DNA from: J054 sp963850255
Lineage (GTDB): Bacteria > Pseudomonadota > Gammaproteobacteria > Steroidobacterales > GCA-2729495
DNA length: 64,000 nucleotides
Direction of reading: 5' to 3'
Assembly (NCBI GenBank): GCA_963850255.1
Contig: CAWKLL010000008.1
Span: forward strand, 8,575-72,574
Shown: positions 19,000 to 27,418 of the stretch, in pieces
Numbering within the stretch: position 1 is the first letter of the stretch
Layout: each line of letters opens with the position of its first letter
Notes under the pieces: model-generated
Seen by the model: the letters and a program-made list of their open reading frames with translations, nothing else
Told to the model about the DNA's origin: nothing
The model's database searches: none
Made by a program: the position numbers and the translations under genes

Positions 19000-20097
19000 G
19001 TGTATATCAATTTCTGGTACCCCGTTTGCACCAGCGAAGAACTGGAAAAGAAGAAGCCGCTCGAAGTTAAGCTGCTCGGTTTGAAGTTTGTTGCGTTTCG
19101 CGACTCTGACGGTAAGCCGCATGTCCTCAACGACACATGTATACATCGTGGCGGATCGCTTGGCAGCGGCAAAGTGGAGGGCGACTGCATAACGTGCCCT
19201 TATCATGGCTGGCAGTATGCGGGCGATGGGCAGTGTCTGCACATTCCTTCGGAAGGCGATGCGAAACCACCTGCGCGCGCCAAGGTTGACAGTTATCCGA
19301 CCGAAGAGCGATACGGCATTGTGTTTGCCTTCTTGGGCGATTTGCCGGAGGAAGAGCGCCCCGAGCTTTACAACATTGAACAGTATGACTCGGAAGGCTG
19401 GCGCGCCAATAAATTGGTGATTCTCAACGTTAACTGTTACTACGAGCGTTCAGTCGAGAATGGCCTCGACCCCGTGCACAACCAGTTTGTGCACCCGGCG
19501 CAGGGCTTTCCGCCCATGCACAAGGAAACGTTTCGCACCTGGGAGGATCAATGGGGCACGGGGTTTGAGGCCGATTTCGGCGATCCCGTGCTGGAAAACA
19601 CCGTGCTCGCCAAAGATCGAAACGTCACGGGTGAGCTGCGCGCGGGCTCCTGGCACCATGGCCCGAACACACTTGTAACGTCTATTTTTGTGAATGCGGC
19701 CAGCAATTTTGTGCAGGTATTTTTCGAAGCGCCGGTAGATAGCGCTCACACGCGTATTTACTTCGTCAACATGCGCAATTTCATTCTTGAGCCTGAAATG
19801 GATGACAAGGTGATCGAAATCAATACGCGCATTGCGCATGAGGATATCGCTATCCTCGAGAAACTCTATCCGCTGCGCACGCCTGAAAACCTGACGAAAG
19901 AGCTGATGACGTCTTCTGACGGGATCATCGTCAGCTACCGTGAATGGCTCACCAAGTGGGAAAAGAAAGGCTGGCGCATTGATCAGCAGGTACTGAAGCG
20001 TGACGCAGGGAATGTCGCTTACGCAATACCGAGCCCGGCGCGACGCGAGTCGGGCAACTGGGTTCTGGATACAGTGCCACTGGTTCAGTCGGAATAG
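19000..20097 (+). CDS. Rieske non-haem iron oxygenase, alpha subunit type
   Basis: The 365-residue enzyme has an N-terminal Rieske 2Fe-2S domain with C47-x-H49 and C66-x2-H69 (TCIHRGG and CPYHGW), then the mononuclear-iron domain with D157, H160 and H165 (GLDPVHNQFVH). Family members hydroxylate, demethylate or cleave aromatic or other hydrophobic molecules with electrons from a reductase/ferredoxin; no reductase gene is adjacent. Start GTG 19000 follows AAGGA. An ABM-like protein and an MFS transporter follow on the same strand, which fits uptake and oxidation of a small molecule. The substrate is unknown. Confidence 0.85.
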   Translation: MYINFWYPVCTSEELEKKKPLEVKLLGLKFVAFRDSDGKPHVLNDTCIHRGGSLGSGKVEGDCITCPYHGWQYAGDGQCLHIPSEGDAKPPARAKVDSYPTEERYGIVFAFLGDLPEEERPELYNIEQYDSEGWRANKLVILNVNCYYERSVENGLDPVHNQFVHPAQGFPPMHKETFRTWEDQWGTGFEADFGDPVLENTVLAKDRNVTGELRAGSWHHGPNTLVTSIFVNAASNFVQVFFEAPVDSAHTRIYFVNMRNFILEPEMDDKVIEINTRIAHEDIAILEKLYPLRTPENLTKELMTSSDGIIVSYREWLTKWEKKGWRIDQQVLKRDAGNVAYAIPSPARRESGNWVLDTVPLVQSE

Positions 20098-20155
20098 CTA
20101 TTAAATAACACCGCTCAAATATAGCGAACTCAATCAGAGCATCAGAGAGAAAACT

Positions 20156-20527
20156 ATGGAAACTGTGGTCGTACGTATTGCTGCGAAAGAAGGTATGGAA
20201 GAAAAAGTTGAGCAGTTCTACCTCAGCCAGCAGGCTGAGTATGAGGCTGCGGAAGGCTTCATCAGTCGCACGATACTCAGGGCTCGCACCGGTGCGATGA
20301 TTAAAACCATCTTGTCGCGCTTAACGCCCGAGCAAATTGCCAAGCACCCCAAGCCGCCGGAGCCCGAGGGTGAACAGGGCACCGAGTTTTTGCTGGTCGA
20401 ACGCTGGGAGAGCATCGATGCGCGTACTAACTTCACGATGAGCCGCAGTAAGGAACGCGATAAAGATTTGTTCCCGTATCTGTTGCCGCAGCATGCGTCC
20501 GAATACTACGACGAGGTCAGTGACTAA
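20156..20527 (+). CDS. ABM-like dimeric alpha/beta-barrel protein
   Basis: The 123-residue protein begins METVVVRIAAKEGMEEKVEQ and ends its first half with EGFISRTILR, typical of the ferredoxin-like antibiotic biosynthesis monooxygenase/heme-degrading barrel fold. A Pro-rich insertion (HPKPPEPEGEQG) precedes the second half, where LLVERWES is the usual closing strand. It lies 58 bases after the Rieske gene and 23 before the MFS gene. It may be a cofactor-free oxygenase or small-molecule binder. Family call is by motif shape. Confidence 0.6.
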   Translation: METVVVRIAAKEGMEEKVEQFYLSQQAEYEAAEGFISRTILRARTGAMIKTILSRLTPEQIAKHPKPPEPEGEQGTEFLLVERWESIDARTNFTMSRSKERDKDLFPYLLPQHASEYYDEVSD

Positions 20528-20550
20528 CTTTTCCTCTAACGGATAAACAT

Positions 20551-21927
20551 TTGAAAGAACAAATCCTGACGTCCGCGAATACGGACGATGCGGCACGTCT
20601 CGGCCCCATCTGGCTTAACCCAGGGGTCAGTCGGCGCAATGCACTGACATATTTCTACGCAGCGCTGACCACGATCGGCATGGTGGTGTTTCTCAGCTTT
20701 ATGCAGCCTTATCTGTTGACTGAGAATCTCGGTATTCCCTCGGACGAACAGGGTCGTGCGACCTCGCTGCTTGCACTGCCCTACGAGTTTGCGTTCATGT
20801 TCATGGTCGGTCCGCTCGGTGCACTGGCCGATCGTATTGGCCGCCGCCCGATTTATGTGGTGGGTTTTCTTTGGGTCGGAACCGTACTGACCTTGTTGCC
20901 GTTGACGGAGACACTGCTGCAGCTGGGTGTACTCCGGGCATTTTATGGTGTCGGGTCGGCCTGCATTACGTCGATGATGGCCACGGTGCTGGCCGATTAC
21001 CCGCAGGAGCGGTCGCGCGGCAAGATGCTCGCTTTTTCAGGCATCTGTAATGGTCTCGGGGCGATCTTCATGGTCCTCCTGATGGGCCGGTTACTCCTGA
21101 GTCTTTTCAGCGAAATGGGCTACGACGATTTGATGTCCGGCCGCCTGACTTACTGGTGCGGTGCCGGTCTGGCAGTGATCACTGCCCTGATATTGAGTCG
21201 TGGTCTGAAGGGGGGTCGGCCGGGTAAATCATCTGAGCGCCTGCCCTTTCGCACGATTGTTCGCGAAGGTGCGCAGGCGGCGCGCGGTAATCCGCGCATT
21301 CTGATTGCCTGTTGTGAAGCGTTTATCGCGCGCGGTGACCTCGTTGTTGTCTCTACGTTCCTGAGTCTGTGGGCCAAGGAAGCCGGGTTGCTTTCAGGCC
21401 TGAGTCTGCCCGAGGCAGTGGGAGCCGCCGCCGGGCTAGCCGCTACTGTGAGCACCGCGCAGTTGTTGTTTTCGCCTGTGGTGGGTTACTTCATCGACAA
21501 GTTCGACCGCCTCACAGCCATGGCCACCGCCATGGGTATTGCCGGGCTTGCCTACTTGTTGGCGGGCTTTTCACCGGACCCGCTCGCACTGATTTTCATT
21601 CCTGCAGCACTGATGCTGGGGATGGGAGAGTCGGCGGCGATCCTTTCAGGGGCTGCAGTCGTGGGTCAGGAAGCCTCAGAGAAGGTTCGCGGTGCAGTCA
21701 TCGGTTTGTTCAATTTCTGCGGTTCCGTCGGCACGCTGGTGATCGTGTTTGTCGGCGGCTTCATCTTCGACGCGTGGATGCCCGGCGCACCCTTTGTCAT
21801 GGTTGGCATCATCAATTTATTGGTGATGGCCGGTGCCATCGCTGTTCGCCGACGCACCGGTTTTCGCTCGCCGAGTTTCCTGGCGGCCACTGTCGAAAGT
21901 CGGCAGCCGCGTTCAGAGAACGCCTAG
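20551..21927 (+). CDS. MFS transporter
   Basis: The 458-residue product has about 12 membrane segments and the classical loop 2-3 motif GALADRIGRRP, with a second-half counterpart (FIDKFDRLTAM). The start is TTG 20551, after an AT-rich gap containing TAACGGATAA. It is third in the Rieske-ABM-MFS run and ends overlapping the stop of the convergent HiPIP gene by four bases. It probably carries the substrate or product of the oxygenase. The frame is intact, unlike the MFS gene at 9941. Confidence 0.85.
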   Translation: MKEQILTSANTDDAARLGPIWLNPGVSRRNALTYFYAALTTIGMVVFLSFMQPYLLTENLGIPSDEQGRATSLLALPYEFAFMFMVGPLGALADRIGRRPIYVVGFLWVGTVLTLLPLTETLLQLGVLRAFYGVGSACITSMMATVLADYPQERSRGKMLAFSGICNGLGAIFMVLLMGRLLLSLFSEMGYDDLMSGRLTYWCGAGLAVITALILSRGLKGGRPGKSSERLPFRTIVREGAQAARGNPRILIACCEAFIARGDLVVVSTFLSLWAKEAGLLSGLSLPEAVGAAAGLAATVSTAQLLFSPVVGYFIDKFDRLTAMATAMGIAGLAYLLAGFSPDPLALIFIPAALMLGMGESAAILSGAAVVGQEASEKVRGAVIGLFNFCGSVGTLVIVFVGGFIFDAWMPGAPFVMVGIINLLVMAGAIAVRRRTGFRSPSFLAATVESRQPRSENA

Positions 21928-22259
21928 CCCTGCGCCCAGATACTGCACCAGCCGTCCGGGCTGACCGTGCGGCCCGGGAAGGTGCCACAGATGATGCGAT
22001 CCGGAGTGGCGTTGCCGCGCCGGTGTATGCAATTCGCGCACTTCTGGCTGTTAGCGTGGTTTTGCGCCAGCGGATTATCGGCAGGGACATCACGCGTGTT
22101 TTCGTAATAGGCAACGGCTCGGGCAACCGGATCTTCGGTACGTACCAGCGGATCCGCATCACTCGACGACAGGGTGGCGCAGCCGGTCATCGCAACCGGT
22201 GTTACGACGGCGGCTGTTTTAAAAAGTTCGCGACGGGTTAGTTTGTTACCTGAACTCAT
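21924..22259 (-). CDS. high-potential iron-sulfur protein (HiPIP)
   Basis: HiPIPs are periplasmic 4Fe-4S electron carriers. The 111-residue product starts with a Tat signal (LTRRELFKTAAVV) and contains the four cluster cysteines in CANCIH, IICGTFPG and DGWCSIWA, the usual HiPIP spacing. Its ATG overlaps the stop of the 619-residue gene upstream (ATGA), so the two are coupled. Convergent with the Rieske cluster, it could serve as electron carrier in the periplasm for its partner protein. Confidence 0.85.
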   Translation of the reverse strand: MSSGNKLTRRELFKTAAVVTPVAMTGCATLSSSDADPLVRTEDPVARAVAYYENTRDVPADNPLAQNHANSQKCANCIHRRGNATPDRIICGTFPGRTVSPDGWCSIWAQG

Positions 22260-24115
22260 TGTGCGGCCCCCTGTTCAGTTTTTGCGTTGCTAACGGATGC
22301 GACCTGTTCGGTCTCTGCATCCATGAGGGCAACGACCTGCTTAGCGAGCAGTTTGCCAATGCGAGGATCATCGTTGGCGGGCCGCCACAATTCCCAGGTA
22401 CCCCGATACTGACCCTGTACGGGTGCATTTTCGTTCGGCTGGCCTTTGCTCTGGTCATAACCGAGGTGGCCATAAGCAGATACTTCAAATGCCAGAGACG
22501 GGTCGGTATCCTGGCGCTTCTTATTAATAGGTGTTTGCCGGAGTGGCGGATAGGGCTGACTGCCGCCGCAACCGCCCATCTTCATGCAGCAGGGTTCGGT
22601 TGCACCTTCAGGGCCGTCAATGACCTTACAGACCGGTTCGATCCAGACACCCCAGTAATCCGCAAACGGATGGCCGACTTCCGGGTAGGTTTCGTAATCG
22701 AGCTTGTCGGCACGGAGCCAGGTTTTCCAGCCGATCTCCTTGGCGATCTGATTGGGCAGTTCGACGAGATTCAGCACGCTGTCGGTCACGATTTGCGTGA
22801 AGGCAATGACGATGTGATCAATCTCTTCATTTTGCCTGTACATGTCGAGCACTTCCCAGTAACGGTACTGGTGATCACCACCCGGTAGCTCGCGATCACT
22901 CAGATACAGCCAGGCATTACCCAGACTTTCGCCGCGCATTTCGCGGGTCCGTTCATTCTTGTTACCGCCCTTACGCAGCGGTTTCGCATTCGGGTTCTCG
23001 ACCCGCAGCCCCATCCAGCTGCCAAGTACATTCTCTTCTTTCATCTCCGGAAAACGCCGCAGCAATTCCTTTTTGACCAGCTCGTCCATCAGTACGGTGT
23101 CATTCACCTTCGGATCGTAAGCCTGATTTCCGTCGCGGATGGAGTGATTTACGATCATTACGGCGGTGTTCTCGACCGGCACATCGGGGTTCATGCCTTC
23201 GATGATGCCATCGACCATGCCGTTGATCAGCAGCGGATCCTGGATCAGCGGGTTCGGGCGACCTTCAAGCGGAACTTGTGGATTGACGATGGGCGCACCT
23301 GCAGAGCGCGTCCAGTTGGGCGGCTCTGTCGGGTAGCTGTCGCGCATGAGGTCGGTGGGGTCGTTGACCCAGCTGACTTTCACGTTCGTGCCGTTGCGTT
23401 CGTTCCAGTCATCGACCATGAGCCGGGTTCTGGCGACGACGTCATAGGTCTTCCAGAAACGCACACCGGAGGTGGTGAGGTCGACCATGATAATTTCACG
23501 CGCACCACGTTTCAGCAGGCGCTCACCCGGTCCATCGATGTTGTAGCGCTCGGGGTTGCAGTGATCCCACGGTCCGCCGTCTTTCTCGCTGCCACAGTAA
23601 GTCAGGTTTGCGCCACGTTTTACCTGTGGGTTGTACATGTAGCGTGGCCACGGCAGTCGATGAATGTAGGTTTGCGACCCAAGCCAGTGCACGATATCCG
23701 TGACGAATTCGATATCGCGATCCTCGCCGATGGCGTCTAGCTGGCGGGTCATTTCTTCGAATTGACGATCCGTGATGTCCGGTGCGAAGTCCTTGCCGCC
23801 GACGCGCTCATTCTGAAACGCATATTTTTTGTATTGCGTGGCTGCGTTGGCATAGTCCTGACTGTCATCCGAACGCACAACCATCGGCCAGGCACGGGGG
23901 CTCCACATCACCCTCTGGTAAACGACGTTATTCGGGTCGTACTGAAAGAATTGCAGGGAGTTATCGAAGGTGTTGCCCAGGTCGTTCTCTTCAGAACCGC
24001 CATGCACAACAAAAAGAACACCTACAGTACGCTCTGCTGCTAAAGCGGTATTGGCCAAAACGCTGAGAAACACGGCAATCAAAACAAGAGTTTTATTTTT
24101 CATATCAGTCATCAA
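22256..24115 (-). CDS. large secreted protein of unknown function, coupled to a HiPIP
   Basis: The 619-residue product has a signal peptide (KNKTLVLIAVFLSVLANTALA) and a mature N-terminus RTVGVLFVVHGGSEEN, which resembles the first strand of chelatase-fold proteins (CbiX/ferrochelatase, LLVxHGS). A Cys-rich patch (EPCCMKMGGCGG) near residue 520 may bind metal. I do not recognise the full-length family. It is translationally coupled to the downstream HiPIP, suggesting a redox or metal-related periplasmic function. The start is ATG 24115 or one of the two in-frame ATGs just after it. Confidence 0.65.
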   Translation of the reverse strand: MMTDMKNKTLVLIAVFLSVLANTALAAERTVGVLFVVHGGSEENDLGNTFDNSLQFFQYDPNNVVYQRVMWSPRAWPMVVRSDDSQDYANAATQYKKYAFQNERVGGKDFAPDITDRQFEEMTRQLDAIGEDRDIEFVTDIVHWLGSQTYIHRLPWPRYMYNPQVKRGANLTYCGSEKDGGPWDHCNPERYNIDGPGERLLKRGAREIIMVDLTTSGVRFWKTYDVVARTRLMVDDWNERNGTNVKVSWVNDPTDLMRDSYPTEPPNWTRSAGAPIVNPQVPLEGRPNPLIQDPLLINGMVDGIIEGMNPDVPVENTAVMIVNHSIRDGNQAYDPKVNDTVLMDELVKKELLRRFPEMKEENVLGSWMGLRVENPNAKPLRKGGNKNERTREMRGESLGNAWLYLSDRELPGGDHQYRYWEVLDMYRQNEEIDHIVIAFTQIVTDSVLNLVELPNQIAKEIGWKTWLRADKLDYETYPEVGHPFADYWGVWIEPVCKVIDGPEGATEPCCMKMGGCGGSQPYPPLRQTPINKKRQDTDPSLAFEVSAYGHLGYDQSKGQPNENAPVQGQYRGTWELWRPANDDPRIGKLLAKQVVALMDAETEQVASVSNAKTEQGAAQ

Positions 24116-24379
24116 TTATCTGGGCTTCGTTCCGGGGCAGATATATTCTCATTTAACAGAGACGTGTTACAGGGTGTTGGTTCGATAGAGAAAAAGGTTC
24201 ACATGCCCGTATGCCCCCAGGCAGATTAAATCCGGGTAAATCTTCCGGGTAAATAAGGGCCTGCGGAAGCTGGAAGCGCCTGAGCTACGGGGAAAAGCCA
24301 GCTGTTGGTGGGCAGTGTATCGAAAAGAACTAGTACTCGTACCTGATGACCTTGTCGGCCGACAGCTTAAAAACCGCAT

Positions 24380-24426
24380 CAGCTTCCCAAGCGGATCACG
24401 CGGGTTGGATTCCTTCACCCGCTCCA
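24380..24426 (+). pseudogene. tRNA-Gly(CCC)-like 3' fragment
   Basis: This piece carries CAGCTTCCCAAGC (anticodon loop with CCC), a slightly altered T arm (GGGTTGGATTCC) and GCTCCA at the end, matching the 3' half of the tRNA-Gly at 7417-7491. The 5' half is absent. It sits in the gene-free stretch 24116-24510, where I see nothing else beyond the leader of the 24115 gene. Confidence 0.6.
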
Positions 24427-24510
24427 TATCATTCGATCAGTGGATCCATACCGAGTCGCAACCGTACCCGGCCTTTCCTGGTTCTTTCGTAATCTTTGTG
24501 CGGAGGCGGA

Positions 24511-25368
24511 TCAGGCCGCCAGTGTCTGCTGCATGGACTCGATGTCGGACTGTCCGGAGGCAACCAGGTCAAGAAAATTGCGATCACCGAAGTTCACTGC
24601 GGTCATCCGGTCATCAGCATCCGGATGAACATCACGCAGCGAAGGTTCGTGAGAAATACGATTGCGGAGCTTGGCGGCCGACAGCAATTTCGCCAGCGGT
24701 TGCAGGTTTTCGCCATCATCGTTCAACAGATCATCTTGTTGTGCAACCGCTTCACCGATTCTCTCCGGCAAGCCCCACTCGGCTAGAATCGCGCCGCCTA
24801 TCTGTGCTTGCCAGCCGTTCAGCACTTCCTGGAAGTCAGAGTCTGCGCGCAGACTCGGGTCGATAGTCAGTGCGTGAGTGATAATATAGAGCCTGCCAAT
24901 CTGGTGGAGCAGGCCTGCCAGCATCGCTTCATCGGGCTGACGTCCGAAAGCACGCTTGGCGACAACGTAGCAGATTGCGGCAACTTCGTTGCTAGCACGC
25001 CAGACGCTCTCAAGCTCGGAGTGTATGGGTTCCAGCTCCTTGGCGCGGCGCATTTGTCCAATCGCATAGGCAGCCGCGGTGCCCCGCACCAGCGTAAAAC
25101 CCAGCCTTGTGACAGCAGCGTTGATATTGTTAATGCTGCGGCCGGTTGGATTCAGGGCTGCAGAGTTCGCCATGCCAAGCAATCGGGCCGATAGCACCGG
25201 ATCGCTGCTGATTACCCCGACGATATCTTTTACGCAAGAGTTGCTGTCCGTCAGTGCTGCCTGCAATCGCCCAACCACGTCTGGAAACGCAGGCAGGTTT
25301 AACTCTTCCTGGCCTAGTTTCGCGGCCAATTGTTGTACGAATTGGAAGGCGCGACTGTTCTGCTCCAT
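24511..25368 (-). CDS. HDOD domain protein
   Basis: The 285-residue product is one HDOD domain, a catalytically inactive HD-like fold used in signalling. Visible phrases are LPAFPDVVGRL, VISSDPVLSARLLGMANSA and AVTRLGFTLVRG, with GLLHQIGRLYIITHA in the helical core. It is the last gene of a four-gene signalling operon with a response regulator, a histidine kinase and a REC-GGDEF-EAL protein. It likely acts as an output or scaffold of that system. Confidence 0.85.
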   Translation of the reverse strand: MEQNSRAFQFVQQLAAKLGQEELNLPAFPDVVGRLQAALTDSNSCVKDIVGVISSDPVLSARLLGMANSAALNPTGRSINNINAAVTRLGFTLVRGTAAAYAIGQMRRAKELEPIHSELESVWRASNEVAAICYVVAKRAFGRQPDEAMLAGLLHQIGRLYIITHALTIDPSLRADSDFQEVLNGWQAQIGGAILAEWGLPERIGEAVAQQDDLLNDDGENLQPLAKLLSAAKLRNRISHEPSLRDVHPDADDRMTAVNFGDRNFLDLVASGQSDIESMQQTLAA

Positions 25369-25401
25369 GAAAATGCTTCCTTGCCTGGGTAAATTGGCCG
25401 A

Positions 25402-25857
25402 CTAGGCGGCCGTTGCTGTTGCTTTGACGTCTGCGCCGGTGGGCAGTTCTATGACACGCCAGAACTTGTCCATCATCTCCAAGGCTTTCACGAAGCTATT
25501 CGCCAGGTCTGATTTCAGCATGTAGCCGGCAACATTCAGGTTGTAAGCCTCGATCTTGTCCTGGTCATCGTTAGACGTGGTAAGGACGAAAACGACCAGG
25601 TCGCGCAATTTCTGGTCAGCGCGAATCTTGCGCAGCAGTTCGATTCCTGACATGCGCGGCATGTTGATGTCCAGCACGATGATGTTGGGCCGTGGAAACG
25701 GCTCGCCGCCGTCAGCGCCCGTTAGACGTTCCCAGGCCTCGACACCATCCTTGGCGATGGTGACGGGATTGCTGATGCGCACAGACTGCATGGCCCGTTG
25801 AAAGGCCTTGGCATCAATGCGGTCATCTTCAACCAACAAAATATTGACGGGTTTCAT
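25402..25857 (-). CDS. single-domain response regulator (Rcp1-like)
   Basis: The product of about 151 residues is one receiver domain: VNILLVEDDRIDAKAF with the acidic pair, the phosphoacceptor Asp in IIVLDINMPRMSG, the conserved Thr in VFVLTTSNDD and the Lys in GYMLKSD. Its pattern matches the stand-alone regulators that partner phytochrome-like kinases. ATG 25857 lies inside the last codons of the upstream kinase gene (29-base overlap), so kinase and regulator are coupled. Confidence 0.88.
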   Translation of the reverse strand: MKPVNILLVEDDRIDAKAFQRAMQSVRISNPVTIAKDGVEAWERLTGADGGEPFPRPNIIVLDINMPRMSGIELLRKIRADQKLRDLVVFVLTTSNDDQDKIEAYNLNVAGYMLKSDLANSFVKALEMMDKFWRVIELPTGADVKATATAA

Positions 25858-27409
25858 CGATTCTTGACACATCGTCTTCAATATCCTGTGTTGACTGTTC
25901 GGCTTCATCCGGGATCTCTGTCAATTTATTCCAGGTGAACTTGAATACCGTGCCTCGGTCGGAGGGCCCGGGGTGGAACCAGACTCGACCACCCTGCCAC
26001 TCGACAATTCGCTTGACGATGGCCAGGCCCATACCGCTGCCTTCGCGTTCATCGCGAGGCTGCAGGGTCTGGAACATTTTGAATATCTTGTCGGCATACT
26101 CGTGCGGAATTCCCGCGCCATCATCCTCCACCGCGAACATCACGGTATCGCCCTGATCGCGGGCATACACGCGTATACAGGCGGTATCATTCGGATGATG
26201 CTTGATGGCATTGTTGATCAGGTTTCGCAGAACCTGTTCGAGTGGTGCAGCGTGGGTCAGCAATTTAGGCATTTCAGTTTCGTTAAGTATCTGCATGCCT
26301 TCAGGCGGGGCCAGTAGCGTTGCAATGTCGCTAACCATTGCTGCCGTATCGACTTCATAGCAATCACCCACTCGACGGCCGGCTCGTGAGTAGGCGAGCA
26401 GATCGTCGAGTAAAACGTTAAGGCGCTGCGTACGTTGCTCAAGCAGGCCCAGATTTTCCTGTACCTCGCCCTCATTGTGTTGTTTCAGATCCTCGCGCAG
26501 CCATTGCACCAGCACTTCAATAGCGCGCAAAGGTGCTTTCAAATCATGCGAGGCGACGTAGGCAAACTGCTCAAGATCTTTATTGGAGCGAATTAGCTCT
26601 GCGGATTTGGCTTCCAGGGCTTCTTCGGCAAGACGTCTTTCGGTGATATCAATGGCCAGACTCATCACGCCCAGAACCTGGCCGTCATCATCGCAATGCG
26701 GCTGGTGCGTGATGGTGAAATAGCGTTCCTCGCCATCGGGCATGATCCGCGAACCTTCGTGATTGACCGTGTCACCGGCCAGGGCCTGATCGTAGCGATC
26801 GCGTCGCTCTTCAAAGGCAGGCCAGCCAATCAGCTCGCCGATATGCTGACCAATCAGCGATTCGATCTGGCGATTAAATATGCTGCGGTACTGAGAGCTC
26901 AGGAACTGGACCCGATAGTCCGGCCCAATATAGGAAAACAGGCCGGGAACGCCATCAGCCAGATGCTGCAGTCGATCCTCGGTGCTGCGCAGCTGATCCT
27001 CGAGCTGGCGACGGTCGGTTACATCGATACAAACACCCTTGATCGCCGGGGCCGATCCGGGCAAGGCGGGCTGCGCGCGACCACGGCTGCTGATGAAGCG
27101 GATGCTGCCGTCTTTGCGGACGATGCGGTAGTTCATGCTAAACACACCGCCGCGCAGGGCTGCCTGCACAGCTTCCCAATAGGGCCCGATGTCGTCTGCA
27201 TGAATACGTTGTTTGGCAACTTCGATATTCATTTCCTCGCCGGTGTCCAGGTCGAACATCTGCCGGCAGGTTTCATCCATGCTGAAGGTGTTAGTTGCGC
27301 CATCGTAGGACCACATGCCCACGCCGGTGGTTTCCAGCAACAGCTGCATATCCGACAGTGAGCGCTCGCCCGTTCTGTCTGTCTTCAGCATGTTTTCCTG
27401 CCTGGCCAT
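25829..27409 (-). CDS. PAS-containing sensor histidine kinase
   Basis: The 526-residue cytosolic kinase has two PAS domains (about 20-140 and 145-260), a HisKA helix with the phospho-His in EQFAYVASHDLKAPLRAIE (near residue 288), and an HATPase domain with LINNAIKHHP, VEDDGAGIP and GSGMGLAIVKRIVEWQGG. No membrane segment is seen, so it senses an internal signal, probably by a PAS-bound ligand. The kinase core resembles bacteriophytochrome-type kinases but no GAF-PHY region is present. The next gene encodes its likely response regulator. Confidence 0.9.
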   Translation of the reverse strand: MARQENMLKTDRTGERSLSDMQLLLETTGVGMWSYDGATNTFSMDETCRQMFDLDTGEEMNIEVAKQRIHADDIGPYWEAVQAALRGGVFSMNYRIVRKDGSIRFISSRGRAQPALPGSAPAIKGVCIDVTDRRQLEDQLRSTEDRLQHLADGVPGLFSYIGPDYRVQFLSSQYRSIFNRQIESLIGQHIGELIGWPAFEERRDRYDQALAGDTVNHEGSRIMPDGEERYFTITHQPHCDDDGQVLGVMSLAIDITERRLAEEALEAKSAELIRSNKDLEQFAYVASHDLKAPLRAIEVLVQWLREDLKQHNEGEVQENLGLLEQRTQRLNVLLDDLLAYSRAGRRVGDCYEVDTAAMVSDIATLLAPPEGMQILNETEMPKLLTHAAPLEQVLRNLINNAIKHHPNDTACIRVYARDQGDTVMFAVEDDGAGIPHEYADKIFKMFQTLQPRDEREGSGMGLAIVKRIVEWQGGRVWFHPGPSDRGTVFKFTWNKLTEIPDEAEQSTQDIEDDVSRIDETRQYFVG

Positions 27410-27418
27410 GCGCGAGTC

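Noticed and set aside
23144..23740. Long plus-strand open frame opposite the 619-residue gene
   Set aside because: It is the antisense shadow of a GC-rich coding gene; no start signals or family motifs.
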